A DNA stretch of 8,327 nucleotides, taken from NCBI GenBank assembly GCA_019894655.1, contig JAGXNZ010000149.1:1-8327 (forward strand), read 5' to 3'. Below the pieces are notes generated by a model, which was not told where the DNA came from, searched no databases, and saw nothing but the letters and a program-made list of their open reading frames with translations. This DNA is from Promethearchaeota archaeon. Its GTDB lineage: Archaea; Asgardarchaeota; Lokiarchaeia; Sigynarchaeales; SOKP01. The position numbers and the translations under genes are program-made. Shown in pieces: positions 1 to 6,160 of the stretch (position 1 is the first letter of the stretch; every line of letters begins with the position of its first letter).

Positions 1-141
1 CCCTCCAAAGGTGCGTTCTTCTATAACTTTTTTAATCTGACGACCGTGCATAGATTCATTCTCTAAAACCATTAAAACTAGGGTACTAATAAATCCCTTT
101 TTCATTGCTTTTTCAAATTTCCCAGCAATTCTTTCAACCAA
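1..141 (-). CDS. PadR-family transcriptional regulator, N-terminal part (cut by window edge)
   Basis: The first 47 codons of a gene that reads leftward off the window. The peptide has the N-terminal winged-helix look of PadR regulators: KKGFISTLVLMVLENESMHG followed by RQIKKVIEERTFGG, matching the family pattern of a hydrophobic helix 1, an 'hG' turn and a helix ending in 'eertgG'. The usual aromatic residue after HG (HGY) is Arg here. PadR proteins are dimeric, usually autoregulated repressors that respond to small molecules or stress. I chose the TTG at 139-141 because an in-frame stop lies just upstream (148-150) and a GAGTGA Shine-Dalgarno-like sequence sits 6 bases before it. The alternative is the ATG at 103-105, which would drop 12 residues (VERIAGKFEKA is a plausible helical lead-in). 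The wing and dimerisation helices lie outside the window, so ligand and targets cannot be judged. Confidence 0.8.
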   Translation of the reverse strand, partial: MVERIAGKFEKAMKKGFISTLVLMVLENESMHGRQIKKVIEERTFGG

Positions 142-507
142 TAAGCGTCACTCTAAAGGATATATTGATTATTTTTCTCAAAATCGAAATGTATCAGTTA
201 TCGATATAATTTATATATCGGTTTCCGATATAAACTTTAGTCTTCTAATAAATTAGAATTTTGATATTCCAACCTTTTAATCATAATGTTATTAAGATTT
301 CTTGTCTCAAATTAAAGAATCTAAACTTTATAATATAGAAAAAAGAAAAAAGCATCTGAAAAAATACTTCCAAATAGAATAATAAGCTAAAATGTATTGT
401 TCGTGAAATCTTTGGGTGTTTTGACTATATTATTCTAGTATTATATTAATATATTATTCTGTTTTCTCGTCTAAATATTAAAAATAATCGTTTTAACAGT
501 TCATAAG
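142..507. other. A+T-rich intergenic region between PadR and the RHH gene
   Basis: This stretch of about 365 bases lies between two divergent regulator genes. Apart from the operator-like array at 199-232 I see no coding frame with protein-like composition and no RNA gene. There is an A-rich purine run at about 338-362 and an alternating A/T stretch with TATA-like words at about 441-457. A further TATA-like AATATTAAAAA at 474-484 is centred about 29 bases before the GTG of the next gene, the distance expected for a leaderless archaeal transcript. Confidence 0.5.
199..232 (-). promoter_or_regulatory. Candidate operator and TATA region of the PadR gene
   Basis: Three CGATATA-type half-sites alternate in direction: CGATATA at 202-208, its reverse complement TATATCG at 214-220, and CGATATA again at 226-232. 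The last two form a perfect 8-bp inverted repeat, TATATCGG-TTT-CCGATATA (214-232). TATCGATA at 199-206 is itself a palindrome. A TATA-like TATATAAAT (209-217, minus strand) lies inside the array. With a start site about 25 bases downstream, the PadR mRNA would have a leader of roughly 45 bases. A repressor bound here would block TBP, which fits PadR autoregulation. The base symmetry is seen; the assignment to this regulator is inferred from position. Confidence 0.45.
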
Positions 508-672
508 GTGATTTTAATAAAACTTATAACATGTCATATTCCAGAGGCGTATCTGAAGGGTATTGAAGAACTAGTTAACATGAACATGTATCCTAATCGT
601 TCAGAAGTTATTCGCGTGGCAATTCGCGATCTACTCAAAATTGAACTTAGTACTCTTCTAAGGAAAGATTAA
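508..672 (+). CDS. Small ribbon-helix-helix (CopG/Arc-type) DNA-binding protein
   Basis: A 54-codon gene with a GTG start (508-510) and TAA stop (670-672). The N-terminal residues ILIKLITCHIP form the short beta strand (ribbon) that inserts in the DNA major groove in this fold. EAYLKGIEELVNMNM is helix 1, the turn is YPNRSE, and VIRVAIRDLL is helix 2. The 'NRSE(V)IR.A(I/V)R.LL' pattern is the classic signature of archaeal CopG/NikR-type ribbon-helix-helix regulators and antitoxins. The reading frame is open upstream only to a stop at 472-474 and contains no ATG there, so GTG is the best start. No clear Shine-Dalgarno sequence is visible; a leaderless transcript is possible. No toxin-like gene is adjacent, so a stand-alone transcriptional regulator is more likely than an antitoxin. 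The target is unknown. The fold is well supported; the exact start is less sure. Confidence 0.8.
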   Translation: MILIKLITCHIPEAYLKGIEELVNMNMYPNRSEVIRVAIRDLLKIELSTLLRKD

Positions 673-675
673 CCG

Positions 676-694
676 TTTTTTTTTTCCTTTTCTT
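676..694 (+). terminator. Oligo-T termination signal after the RHH gene
   Basis: Ten consecutive T residues (676-685) are followed by CC and two further short T runs, starting three bases after the RHH stop codon. Archaeal RNA polymerase terminates at T tracts in the non-template strand without needing a hairpin, and none is visible here. Confidence 0.6.
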
Positions 695-699
695 TATTA

Positions 700-707
700 T
701 TTATAAA
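700..707 (+). promoter_or_regulatory. TATA box for the exchanger-like gene
   Basis: TTTATAAA is a consensus archaeal TATA box. It implies a start site near 730 and a leader of about 50 bases before the ATG at 783. Lying directly after the T tract of the previous gene, it suggests the exchanger gene has its own promoter. Confidence 0.55.
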
Positions 708-782
708 CTTGACCAAATAGCTATCTGTAGATTCAGGTCATATTAAGATTGTTTTTAAATTTCAATATATTATAAGAATTCA

Positions 783-1760
783 ATGTTGAATCTGATTGTC
801 TGGCTAATATTATTTATAGGGAGTTATTTTATAATATTTTTTGCTGCAGACATCTTTTTAGATAATTTGAAAGATATTTGTGTCATCTACAATTTATCAC
901 CTTTTATTATTGGAATGTTGGTTCTTGGAATTGATCCTGAAGAATCAATCGCTTCCATAATCGCTGCTATTAACGGGCTACCTTACGTTTCTATTGGAAA
1001 TGTAGTTGGAAATTCTATAATTGCTATGACACTACCATTTTCCTTAACTTTACTAATCTACACTTTGAAGTTTGAGTCTCTACCAAGATTTTACTTAATA
1101 CTATTATATATTTTATTAATTAACCTTCTTTTTAGCTTCGTATTTAACAATTTTATGTTTGTATCCGGTTTAATCGCTTTAGGAGTATACATTATCTATT
1201 TTTTAAGAAATCTTAGGTATTACTCCCAAGAAAAGGATAGAAATGCAGAGGATATCGAAAACCATATCGACTTTAACGAAAGAGAATCGATGGAATTACA
1301 AACCTCCTCGAAAGTAAAGAAGATCATTTTGACAACTATAGGGTTAGTTTTTATTTTTATTGGAGGTGAATTACTAATTTTATCTGCTGATCAAATTATT
1401 GATATCCTACATATACCCGAAGCGTTTTTTGGATTCGTTATTATAGGGTTCGTTACTAACGTAGAGGAATTAACCTTGATTTTAAAATCCATAAAGAAAA
1501 AGGTCGTGGATATTGGTTTCGGAGGTATAATTGGTAAATTAATTTGGAATTTAACAATTACCTTTGGAATTAGCGGAGTAATTATGACGAATATACCTTT
1601 TAAATTAATACTAATTTGGAACTGGTTAATTTTATTACTAATTATCGTATATTTCAACCTTTCTTCTAGAAGGGAAAAGCTTGCCAAAAAAGATGGTTTA
1701 ATTTTATTGGTCATCTTTATTGTTTTTATTACTATTAATGTTTTTTTTGCGGAAGTTTAA
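783..1760 (+). CDS. Divergent Na+/Ca2+-exchanger (CaCA) superfamily membrane protein
   Basis: This 325-residue protein has about ten predicted membrane segments in two homologous halves (about 4-141 and 180-323), joined by a charged hydrophilic linker at about 144-179. This is the layout of bacterial and archaeal sodium/calcium antiporters. The first alpha-repeat is recognisable: GIDPEESIAS (49-58), then AAINGLPYVSIGNVVGNSI (61-79), matching family text like 'GTSLPE...AALRG...IGNVVGSNI'. The second repeat is weaker: VTNVEELTLI (224-233), then GGIIGKLIWNL (247-257). The expected Ser/Thr ion ligand of G-T-S-x-P-E is Asp51 in the first repeat, and the second repeat has TNVEE instead of TSLPE. 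Acidic residues are kept (Glu53/Glu54 and Glu228/Glu229). The substrate could therefore be an ion other than calcium. No Shine-Dalgarno sequence is evident before the ATG. The amidohydrolase gene follows 49 bases later on the same strand. Family placement is good; function is not certain. Confidence 0.8.
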   Translation: MLNLIVWLILFIGSYFIIFFAADIFLDNLKDICVIYNLSPFIIGMLVLGIDPEESIASIIAAINGLPYVSIGNVVGNSIIAMTLPFSLTLLIYTLKFESLPRFYLILLYILLINLLFSFVFNNFMFVSGLIALGVYIIYFLRNLRYYSQEKDRNAEDIENHIDFNERESMELQTSSKVKKIILTTIGLVFIFIGGELLILSADQIIDILHIPEAFFGFVIIGFVTNVEELTLILKSIKKKVVDIGFGGIIGKLIWNLTITFGISGVIMTNIPFKLILIWNWLILLLIIVYFNLSSRREKLAKKDGLILLVIFIVFITINVFFAEV

Positions 1761-1809
1761 TCTTATTTTCTATTTAATATTTTTATGCGTTGAATAATTC
1801 ATTGATTTG

Positions 1810-2676
1810 ATGAGTTATACGCTGGAAGATTTCAATTATATTGATTCCCACTGTCATTTCTTTCCTCCTCAAATATTTAAATCAATTTGGAATTTTTTTG
1901 AAGTTCCTGATAAGGGGGGTAATCAACGAGGTTGGGATATAAAATACAAATTAACTACAGATGCGTTAGTCAAGTTTCTTGAAAATCACAGAGTTAAATA
2001 TTTCACGACATATAATTACGCACATAAATCGGGGATCGCTGAATACATTAATGATTGGACTTATGAACTGATTAGGAAAACCAAACATGCATTACCTTTC
2101 GGATGTGTATGTCCTGAAGATGCCGATCGAGTAGAATATATCCAGAAACTTTTCGATGAGTATGAGTTTTTAGGAGTTAAATTGCAATTGCTTGTTCAAA
2201 ATTTTTATCCCAATGATGAACGTATGCATGATATATACGAATTAGTTGTAGATAGGGGAAAGTGGATAAATTTTCACGTTGGAACTGCCCCATACCACAA
2301 CCAGTATGTTGGATATAAAAACTTTTTAAAATTTATAGAAAAATATCCTAACATGAATGTCATCGTTGCTCACTTAGGTACCTACGAGACTCATAAGTTT
2401 TTTAACCTGCTCGATAAGTATAATAATCTTTATTTAGATACCGCAATGGTCTATTTACCTATGACCTTCTCAAAAAAAAGGAAAGAAAATATAGAGCTTC
2501 CATCTGAAGAAGATTTGATATCTCACGAGGATCGAATATTATATGGAAGTGATTTTCCTAATATCCCATATGACTACTCTTGTTCTATTGAAGGATTATT
2601 AAATCTAAACTTACCTAAATCTTTTTACGAAAAAGTTTTCTATAAAAACGCAAAGAAAATCTTTAGAATAAATTGA
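1810..2676 (+). CDS. Metal-dependent amidohydrolase (amidohydrolase-2 / ACMSD-like TIM barrel)
   Basis: A 288-residue protein of the amidohydrolase-2 family, whose members include aminocarboxymuconate-semialdehyde decarboxylase (ACMSD), resorcylate-type decarboxylases and lactone hydrolases. The order of motifs fits a metal-binding TIM barrel: HCHFFP at 14-19 (strand-1 His-x-His pair), GVKLQ at 122-126 (strand-4 region), FHVGTAP at 155-161 with His156, AHLG at 187-190 with His188, and YGSDFPNIPY at 245-254 with the catalytic/metal-ligand Asp248. Length is close to the family norm and the C-terminus is complete. I chose the ATG at 1810-1812; a TTG immediately before it (1807-1809) is also in frame but has no advantage. 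The gap of 49 bases after the exchanger gene contains a TATA-like TTTAATAT, so co-transcription is possible but not required. Decarboxylase and hydrolase activities cannot be told apart from sequence alone, and no pathway is indicated by neighbours beyond the nearby acyl-CoA genes. Confidence 0.85.
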   Translation: MSYTLEDFNYIDSHCHFFPPQIFKSIWNFFEVPDKGGNQRGWDIKYKLTTDALVKFLENHRVKYFTTYNYAHKSGIAEYINDWTYELIRKTKHALPFGCVCPEDADRVEYIQKLFDEYEFLGVKLQLLVQNFYPNDERMHDIYELVVDRGKWINFHVGTAPYHNQYVGYKNFLKFIEKYPNMNVIVAHLGTYETHKFFNLLDKYNNLYLDTAMVYLPMTFSKKRKENIELPSEEDLISHEDRILYGSDFPNIPYDYSCSIEGLLNLNLPKSFYEKVFYKNAKKIFRIN

Positions 2677-2679
2677 AGG

Positions 2680-2687
2680 TTTTTTCT
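2680..2687 (+). terminator. Short T tract after the amidohydrolase gene
   Basis: TTTTTT (2680-2685), then C and T, begins three bases after the stop codon. It lies in the 32-base gap between this gene and the convergent acyl-CoA dehydrogenase gene. It is a weak candidate archaeal terminator for the plus strand; nothing comparable is seen for the minus strand. Confidence 0.3.
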
Positions 2688-2708
2688 ATGTGTTGTTAGT
2701 TTTGAGCC

Positions 2709-3995
2709 TTATAATAATCTAAATAGCTGTCTTAAAGCTGAACTCATAATATGGGATTGAACTTGTCTCGTTCCTCCTCCAATCTCTTGTAATCTAGTAA
2801 TCCCTAATAAATCATGCATTAAAGTATTATCGCAAACTCCAGCACCCCCCATTAAATTAGAAGACTCATATACTACGCGTTCACACAATTTAGCACTCAA
2901 AAATTTTAGTTGAGAAGCTGTTGTCCCAAGAGCCAAATTAAAGTCTTTTGGAAGTGTTCCAAATTTCTCCATTTTTTCGTCTATCATTCGACACACATTT
3001 AGAGTAGATAATGTCATATTCATTGTTTGCGCCCATAAATCGGCTAATGGAAATCCAACTCCCTGATATTTTAAGATCTCTTTATTAAACTGCTTTCTCA
3101 TGTTTGCGTAAATAACTGCGTGAGTGATGGCATTCCACGCTTCTGCTGTGTTCAAGCATACAATCGTTAACCGTTCTAAATTAAGTCCTTCGAATAAGTG
3201 TGATCTTCCATCTCCTGGTTTGCCTAATATGCAATCAAAAGGAACTTTTAAATTAGTAAATGTCTCCTTGCTAACGTGCATCCTTGGAGTCCAAGGAATG
3301 TTAACACGTTCAGCAGCCCAACCATCCCAAGAAGTGTCAACTAAGAACTGAGCCATGGTATTGCCGTTATTTTTTTCGGTAACTGCATACACAACCGCCC
3401 AATCTGCTTTACTACCGTTAGTTTGATATATTTTTTCTCCATTAACTAAGAAGCTACCATCTTCTTGTTCATCACAAGTGGTCTGCATATGAACGGCGTC
3501 AGATCCTCTTTCTGGTTCTGTAATACAAATACATCCTATTTTTTCCCCTGTTACTAATTCTTTTACTGCCCTCAATCGTATATCAACATCTTCATTGTGG
3601 AGTAAAATCGGATTTACAGATATTGCCGTTGCTCCAGTAGCCATCGTTAACTGGGGATCGAAAAAATCCATTGCTAAGATTCTCATAAATTCAGCAGTCA
3701 TCCCGTGAGGTTCATAATTTAGTCCAATATCTTCAAATTTGTGTAATCGTGAAATGTATCCGTTTCTGCCTATTTCTGGTATCCATGCGTAGAAATCTTC
3801 GTTATGGGTTATTTGATTAGTTTTTTCAAAATTCTCTAAAAACTTCTGAGCTTGTTTGAGGAAATTGAAATGCTTCGGTTTTAAAAAACTCATTAGATTG
3901 TAATTTAAAAACTTATTACGAGTGTTTAACGAGAGTTTTTCGAGAATTTCATCAGCAATACATTGAACTTTACCTTTTTTATTACTCAATTTCAT
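2709..3995 (-). CDS. Acyl-CoA dehydrogenase family flavoprotein
   Basis: A 428-residue FAD enzyme expected to introduce the alpha-beta double bond into an acyl-CoA and pass electrons to an electron-transfer flavoprotein or similar carrier. The helical N-terminal domain (about 1-150) is followed by the beta-domain signature CITEPERGSD (157-166) and NGEKIYQTNG (185-194), both typical of acyl-CoA dehydrogenases. The C-terminal helical domain carries LNLERLTIV (271-279) and YANMRKQFNKEILKYQGVGF (296-315), the classic second signature region. LQEIGGGTRQVQ (402-413) aligns with the 'YEIGAGT' / 'YEGT' stretch of the family, which places Glu404 at the catalytic-base position. The preceding residue is Gln rather than the usual Tyr. 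The N-terminus is longer than the roughly 380 residues of short-chain enzymes. The gene starts 25 bases after the crotonase stop with no visible promoter between them, so one transcript is likely. Chain-length or special-substrate preference cannot be read from sequence; a crotonobetainyl-CoA reductase-like role is an alternative. Confidence 0.9.
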   Translation of the reverse strand: MKLSNKKGKVQCIADEILEKLSLNTRNKFLNYNLMSFLKPKHFNFLKQAQKFLENFEKTNQITHNEDFYAWIPEIGRNGYISRLHKFEDIGLNYEPHGMTAEFMRILAMDFFDPQLTMATGATAISVNPILLHNEDVDIRLRAVKELVTGEKIGCICITEPERGSDAVHMQTTCDEQEDGSFLVNGEKIYQTNGSKADWAVVYAVTEKNNGNTMAQFLVDTSWDGWAAERVNIPWTPRMHVSKETFTNLKVPFDCILGKPGDGRSHLFEGLNLERLTIVCLNTAEAWNAITHAVIYANMRKQFNKEILKYQGVGFPLADLWAQTMNMTLSTLNVCRMIDEKMEKFGTLPKDFNLALGTTASQLKFLSAKLCERVVYESSNLMGGAGVCDNTLMHDLLGITRLQEIGGGTRQVQSHIMSSALRQLFRLL

Positions 3996-4020
3996 TCACT
4001 TTTTAAATTAGGATTTAATC

Positions 4021-4830
4021 TTAAATTCCTCGGTCTTTCCATTCTGGTTTTCTCTTCTGAAGAAATGCCTTGGCTCCTTCGGTGTGTTTGTCTTTTCTAG
4101 CAAACATAGACATAACGCCTTCTGTTTCAATAAAAGTTCTTTCTTCAACTGTTCGACCAACGCATCTTACTACAGTTTCCTTGTCTGTTCTAATAGCACC
4201 CTGGGGTAGTTTACAAATAGACAAAGCTAACTCTCTAGCTCTTTTCATTAGTTGATCGTGAGGGACAACTTCATTAACTAAGCCTATTCGATAGGCTTCT
4301 TGAGCATCAATTATTCGACCAGTGATAATGAGTTCCATTGCGCGCGAATATCCAATTACAAGAGGTAATCGAACGCAAAGACCATCACCTGCAACAATGT
4401 TCCAACGTCTTTCTGTGGCTCCAAATTTAGCTTTTTCTGAGGCTATTCGAATATCTGCCAAAAGGCAATTTTCAAGACCCGCAGCATAAGTGTATCCATT
4501 AATAGCTGCGATAATTGGTTTAAAGATGTCAAATTTTTTGGTATATCCGCAAAATCCATCAATTCCATGAACGGCAATGCGAAATTGATCGTAATTATCC
4601 ATTTTTTCGAGTGCGGCGGCATCATTGAGATCCCATCCTGCAGAAAACGCTTTATCGCCTGCCCCAGTGAAAATAGCAACTAATGCATCATCGTCGTCTC
4701 GAAAGGCTTTCCAAGCGTCTTGTAATTCCAAATTTGTTACATTGTTGATGCAATTACGGACCTCTGGACGATTTATCGTTATAGTTACTACATGATCCTC
4801 CTTCTCATACAAAATATTATTAAATACCAT
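4021..4830 (-). CDS. Enoyl-CoA hydratase/isomerase (crotonase) family protein
   Basis: A 269-residue crotonase, full length for the family. The first oxyanion-hole segment is FSAGWDL (62-68), the second is INGYTYAAGLE (110-120). Glu120 and Glu140 (GATE) are exactly 20 residues apart, the same spacing as the two catalytic glutamates of rat mitochondrial enoyl-CoA hydratase (Glu144/Glu164). Both acid-base residues therefore seem present and true hydratase/dehydratase activity is plausible. The glycine-rich GGG of the family is AAG here. The tail FLQKRKPEWKDRG (257-269) is typical. FSAGWDL also occurs in carnitinyl-CoA dehydratase (CaiD), so a CaiD-like reaction is a possible alternative to beta-oxidation. 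It is the first gene of the pair with the acyl-CoA dehydrogenase. Its promoter is the TATA box at 4874-4883, giving a leader of about 20-25 bases with only a weak purine-rich stretch (AGAGAAG) as a ribosome-binding candidate. Confidence 0.9.
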   Translation of the reverse strand: MVFNNILYEKEDHVVTITINRPEVRNCINNVTNLELQDAWKAFRDDDDALVAIFTGAGDKAFSAGWDLNDAAALEKMDNYDQFRIAVHGIDGFCGYTKKFDIFKPIIAAINGYTYAAGLENCLLADIRIASEKAKFGATERRWNIVAGDGLCVRLPLVIGYSRAMELIITGRIIDAQEAYRIGLVNEVVPHDQLMKRARELALSICKLPQGAIRTDKETVVRCVGRTVEERTFIETEGVMSMFARKDKHTEGAKAFLQKRKPEWKDRGI

Positions 4831-4873
4831 ATCGAAATCTTCTCTTTGTAGAATTTAATTTACATTGTTAATT

Positions 4874-4883
4874 TTTTATAAAA
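4874..4883 (-). promoter_or_regulatory. TATA box for the crotonase/acyl-CoA dehydrogenase transcript
   Basis: TTTTATAAAA is a perfect palindrome and a strong archaeal TATA box. Read leftward it predicts a start site near 4852-4855 and a short leader before the crotonase ATG at 4830. Because the box is symmetric, direction must come from the flanking BRE: on the minus strand it is preceded by AAAGC, acceptable as an A-rich BRE. Confidence 0.6.
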
Positions 4884-4914
4884 GCTTTAGTTATTGCTTA
4901 TTGTTTAAAGCTTT
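4881..4914. promoter_or_regulatory. Pair of AAAGCTTT palindromes in the divergent promoter
   Basis: The 8-bp palindrome AAAGCTTT occurs at 4881-4888 and again at 4907-4914, with centres 26 bp apart. The first overlaps the TATA/BRE edge of the crotonase promoter; the second lies about 14 bases upstream of the TATA box of the divergent iron-sulfur gene. This is the arrangement expected of operator sites for one regulator controlling both directions. Two such words in very A+T-rich DNA could still be chance. Confidence 0.35.
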
Positions 4915-4927
4915 TTAATTTTGAAGG

Positions 4928-4935
4928 TTTATAAG
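4928..4935 (+). promoter_or_regulatory. TATA box for the winged-helix/ferredoxin gene
   Basis: TTTATAAG lies 25-32 bases before the ATG at 4960, which places the predicted start site at or next to that ATG. The transcript would be leaderless from 4960, or have a leader of about 10 bases if the ATG at 4969 is used. It argues against the in-frame TTG at 4948, which would lie upstream of the start of transcription. Confidence 0.6.
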
Positions 4936-4959
4936 TATTATTAGATATTGCTATTTAAA

Positions 4960-6108
4960 ATGATATTAATGTCAGATGAAAAATATAAAAAAGCAGCATT
5001 TTTAATCACTAAGGCAGGAATACTCCCTACTCCTGTTAATAATACTTTAATTGAGATATTAAAAATGTTATTAACTGAAGACGAATTGGATTTTATCAAT
5101 GCCTATAAGAGGAAAACGTCTCAAACGATGGAGGAATTAAAAAGGACAAGTAAATTATCCGAGGCTCAAATCTTATCATTTGTTAAAAGATTAGCAAAGA
5201 AGGGGTTTATATTTAATCAACCAAGTTCAAAAGGAGTGATGATTTATAGGTTAATGCCACTATTAATGGTCGGTGCATTTGAATATCTTTACATGAAAAA
5301 AATAGAACGTAACGAAGTTGAAAAGAAACTCGCAAAAATGTTTTCAGATTACTTCGAAGAAACTAGGGATTTCATTCAAGCGAATTATAACCAAATATTA
5401 CCGGTATTTGAGAATATGCTTCCAATTGATAGAACTGTCCCAATTTTAGCTGAAACGCTTCATGGAGACGAGATTAATTTATCTGTAAATGAAGAAATAG
5501 AAGTTCCTGAAGAAATTATCTTGCCTACTCAAAAAGTAGAAGAATTAATAGAGAAATTCGATGACATCTCTGTAGGGCATTGTTTTTGCCGTCATCACAG
5601 AGATCTATTAGGCAAACCGTGCAAACATACCCAACTTAGAGAAAATTGCTTTACTTTCGGCAAATCTGCAAGATATGTAGCAGAACAGGGATTTGGAAGG
5701 TCAGTTTCCAAGGAAGAAGCCCTAAAAATAATGAAAATGTCTGAGGATGATGGACTAGTTCATAAAGCATTTCATCCCCATTCTGATATCGAAAAAGAAG
5801 AAACAAGCATATGTAATTGCTGTAAGGATTGTTGTGGCACTTTAGAATGGTGGCGAATGGGAATAGTCGCTTTAATCAACTCAACGAACTATTTATCACA
5901 AGTTGATCCTGAGTTATGCAGTGGATGTGGAACTTGCGTCGAAAAATGCCCAGTTGATGCTATAGAATTAAATGATAGTGATGTTGCCGAAGTTAAAGCT
6001 GAATATTGCATTGGTTGCGGAGTCTGTGCTCATTTTTGTCCTGAAAACGCGATTACTTTGCTAGAAGGTATGCGAAAAGTATATGTACCACCCCCTAGGT
6101 TAAGATAA
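4960..6108 (+). CDS. Winged-helix protein with cysteine-rich domain and two [4Fe-4S] ferredoxin motifs
   Basis: A 382-residue protein. Residues about 35-98 look like a winged helix (TMEELKRTSKLSEAQILSFV, then KRLAKKGFIF as recognition helix and wing). A helical middle (about 100-200) leads to a cysteine-rich region: HCFC (Cys208, Cys210), Cys221, Cys230, then ICNCCKDCCG (Cys285, 287, 288, 291, 292). Two standard ferredoxin motifs close the protein: CSGCGTCVEKCP (Cys320/323/326/330) and CIGCGVCAHFCP (Cys350/353/356/360), each of the CxxCxxCxxxCP type that binds a [4Fe-4S] cluster. I know this architecture as an uncharacterised '4Fe-4S binding' family of archaea and sulfate reducers; its reaction is not known to me. 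No signal peptide is seen, so it is cytoplasmic. Start: ATG at 4960 fits the TATA box; ATG at 4969 (MSDEKYKK) is equally possible. It is divergent from the acyl-CoA genes, which suggests a regulatory or electron-transfer link. Confidence 0.85.
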   Translation: MILMSDEKYKKAAFLITKAGILPTPVNNTLIEILKMLLTEDELDFINAYKRKTSQTMEELKRTSKLSEAQILSFVKRLAKKGFIFNQPSSKGVMIYRLMPLLMVGAFEYLYMKKIERNEVEKKLAKMFSDYFEETRDFIQANYNQILPVFENMLPIDRTVPILAETLHGDEINLSVNEEIEVPEEIILPTQKVEELIEKFDDISVGHCFCRHHRDLLGKPCKHTQLRENCFTFGKSARYVAEQGFGRSVSKEEALKIMKMSEDDGLVHKAFHPHSDIEKEETSICNCCKDCCGTLEWWRMGIVALINSTNYLSQVDPELCSGCGTCVEKCPVDAIELNDSDVAEVKAEYCIGCGVCAHFCPENAITLLEGMRKVYVPPPRLR

Positions 6109-6149
6109 TTAACATCTGTTAAGCTATTAATTTTCAACTTTTTTCTTTT
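6109..6149 (+). terminator. Small inverted repeat and T tract after the ferredoxin gene
   Basis: TTAACA-TC-TGTTAA (6109-6122) directly follows the stop codon. A T-rich tract TTTTTTCTTTT (6139-6149) follows 16 bases later. The T tract alone would serve as an archaeal terminator. The inverted repeat is A+T-rich with a two-base loop, so as RNA it would be a weak hairpin, and it may not matter. It sits in the gap before the convergent ZIP gene. Confidence 0.5.
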
Positions 6150-6160
6150 AATCTGTTACT

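Noticed and set aside
142..507. Possible small RNA or CRISPR leader in the A+T-rich spacer.
   Set aside because: I found no repeated units with regular spacing and no G+C-rich folded core. Apart from the operator-like array it looks like plain A+T-rich intergenic DNA.
508..672. The ribbon-helix-helix protein as antitoxin of a toxin-antitoxin pair.
   Set aside because: No small toxin-like frame lies next to it: the downstream gene is a membrane exchanger with its own TATA box and the upstream side is non-coding.
1391..1714. Minus-strand frame of 107 codons inside the exchanger gene.
   Set aside because: It is antisense to a well-supported membrane protein. Its hydrophobic composition mirrors the A+T-rich membrane-segment codons opposite.
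1807..1812. TTG at 1807 as start of the amidohydrolase.
   Set aside because: An ATG follows immediately in frame and is the simpler choice; the difference is one residue.
4948..4962. TTG at 4948 as start of the winged-helix/ferredoxin gene.
   Set aside because: It lies only 13 bases after the TATA box at 4928-4935, so it would be upstream of the expected start of transcription. ATG 4960 or 4969 fits better.
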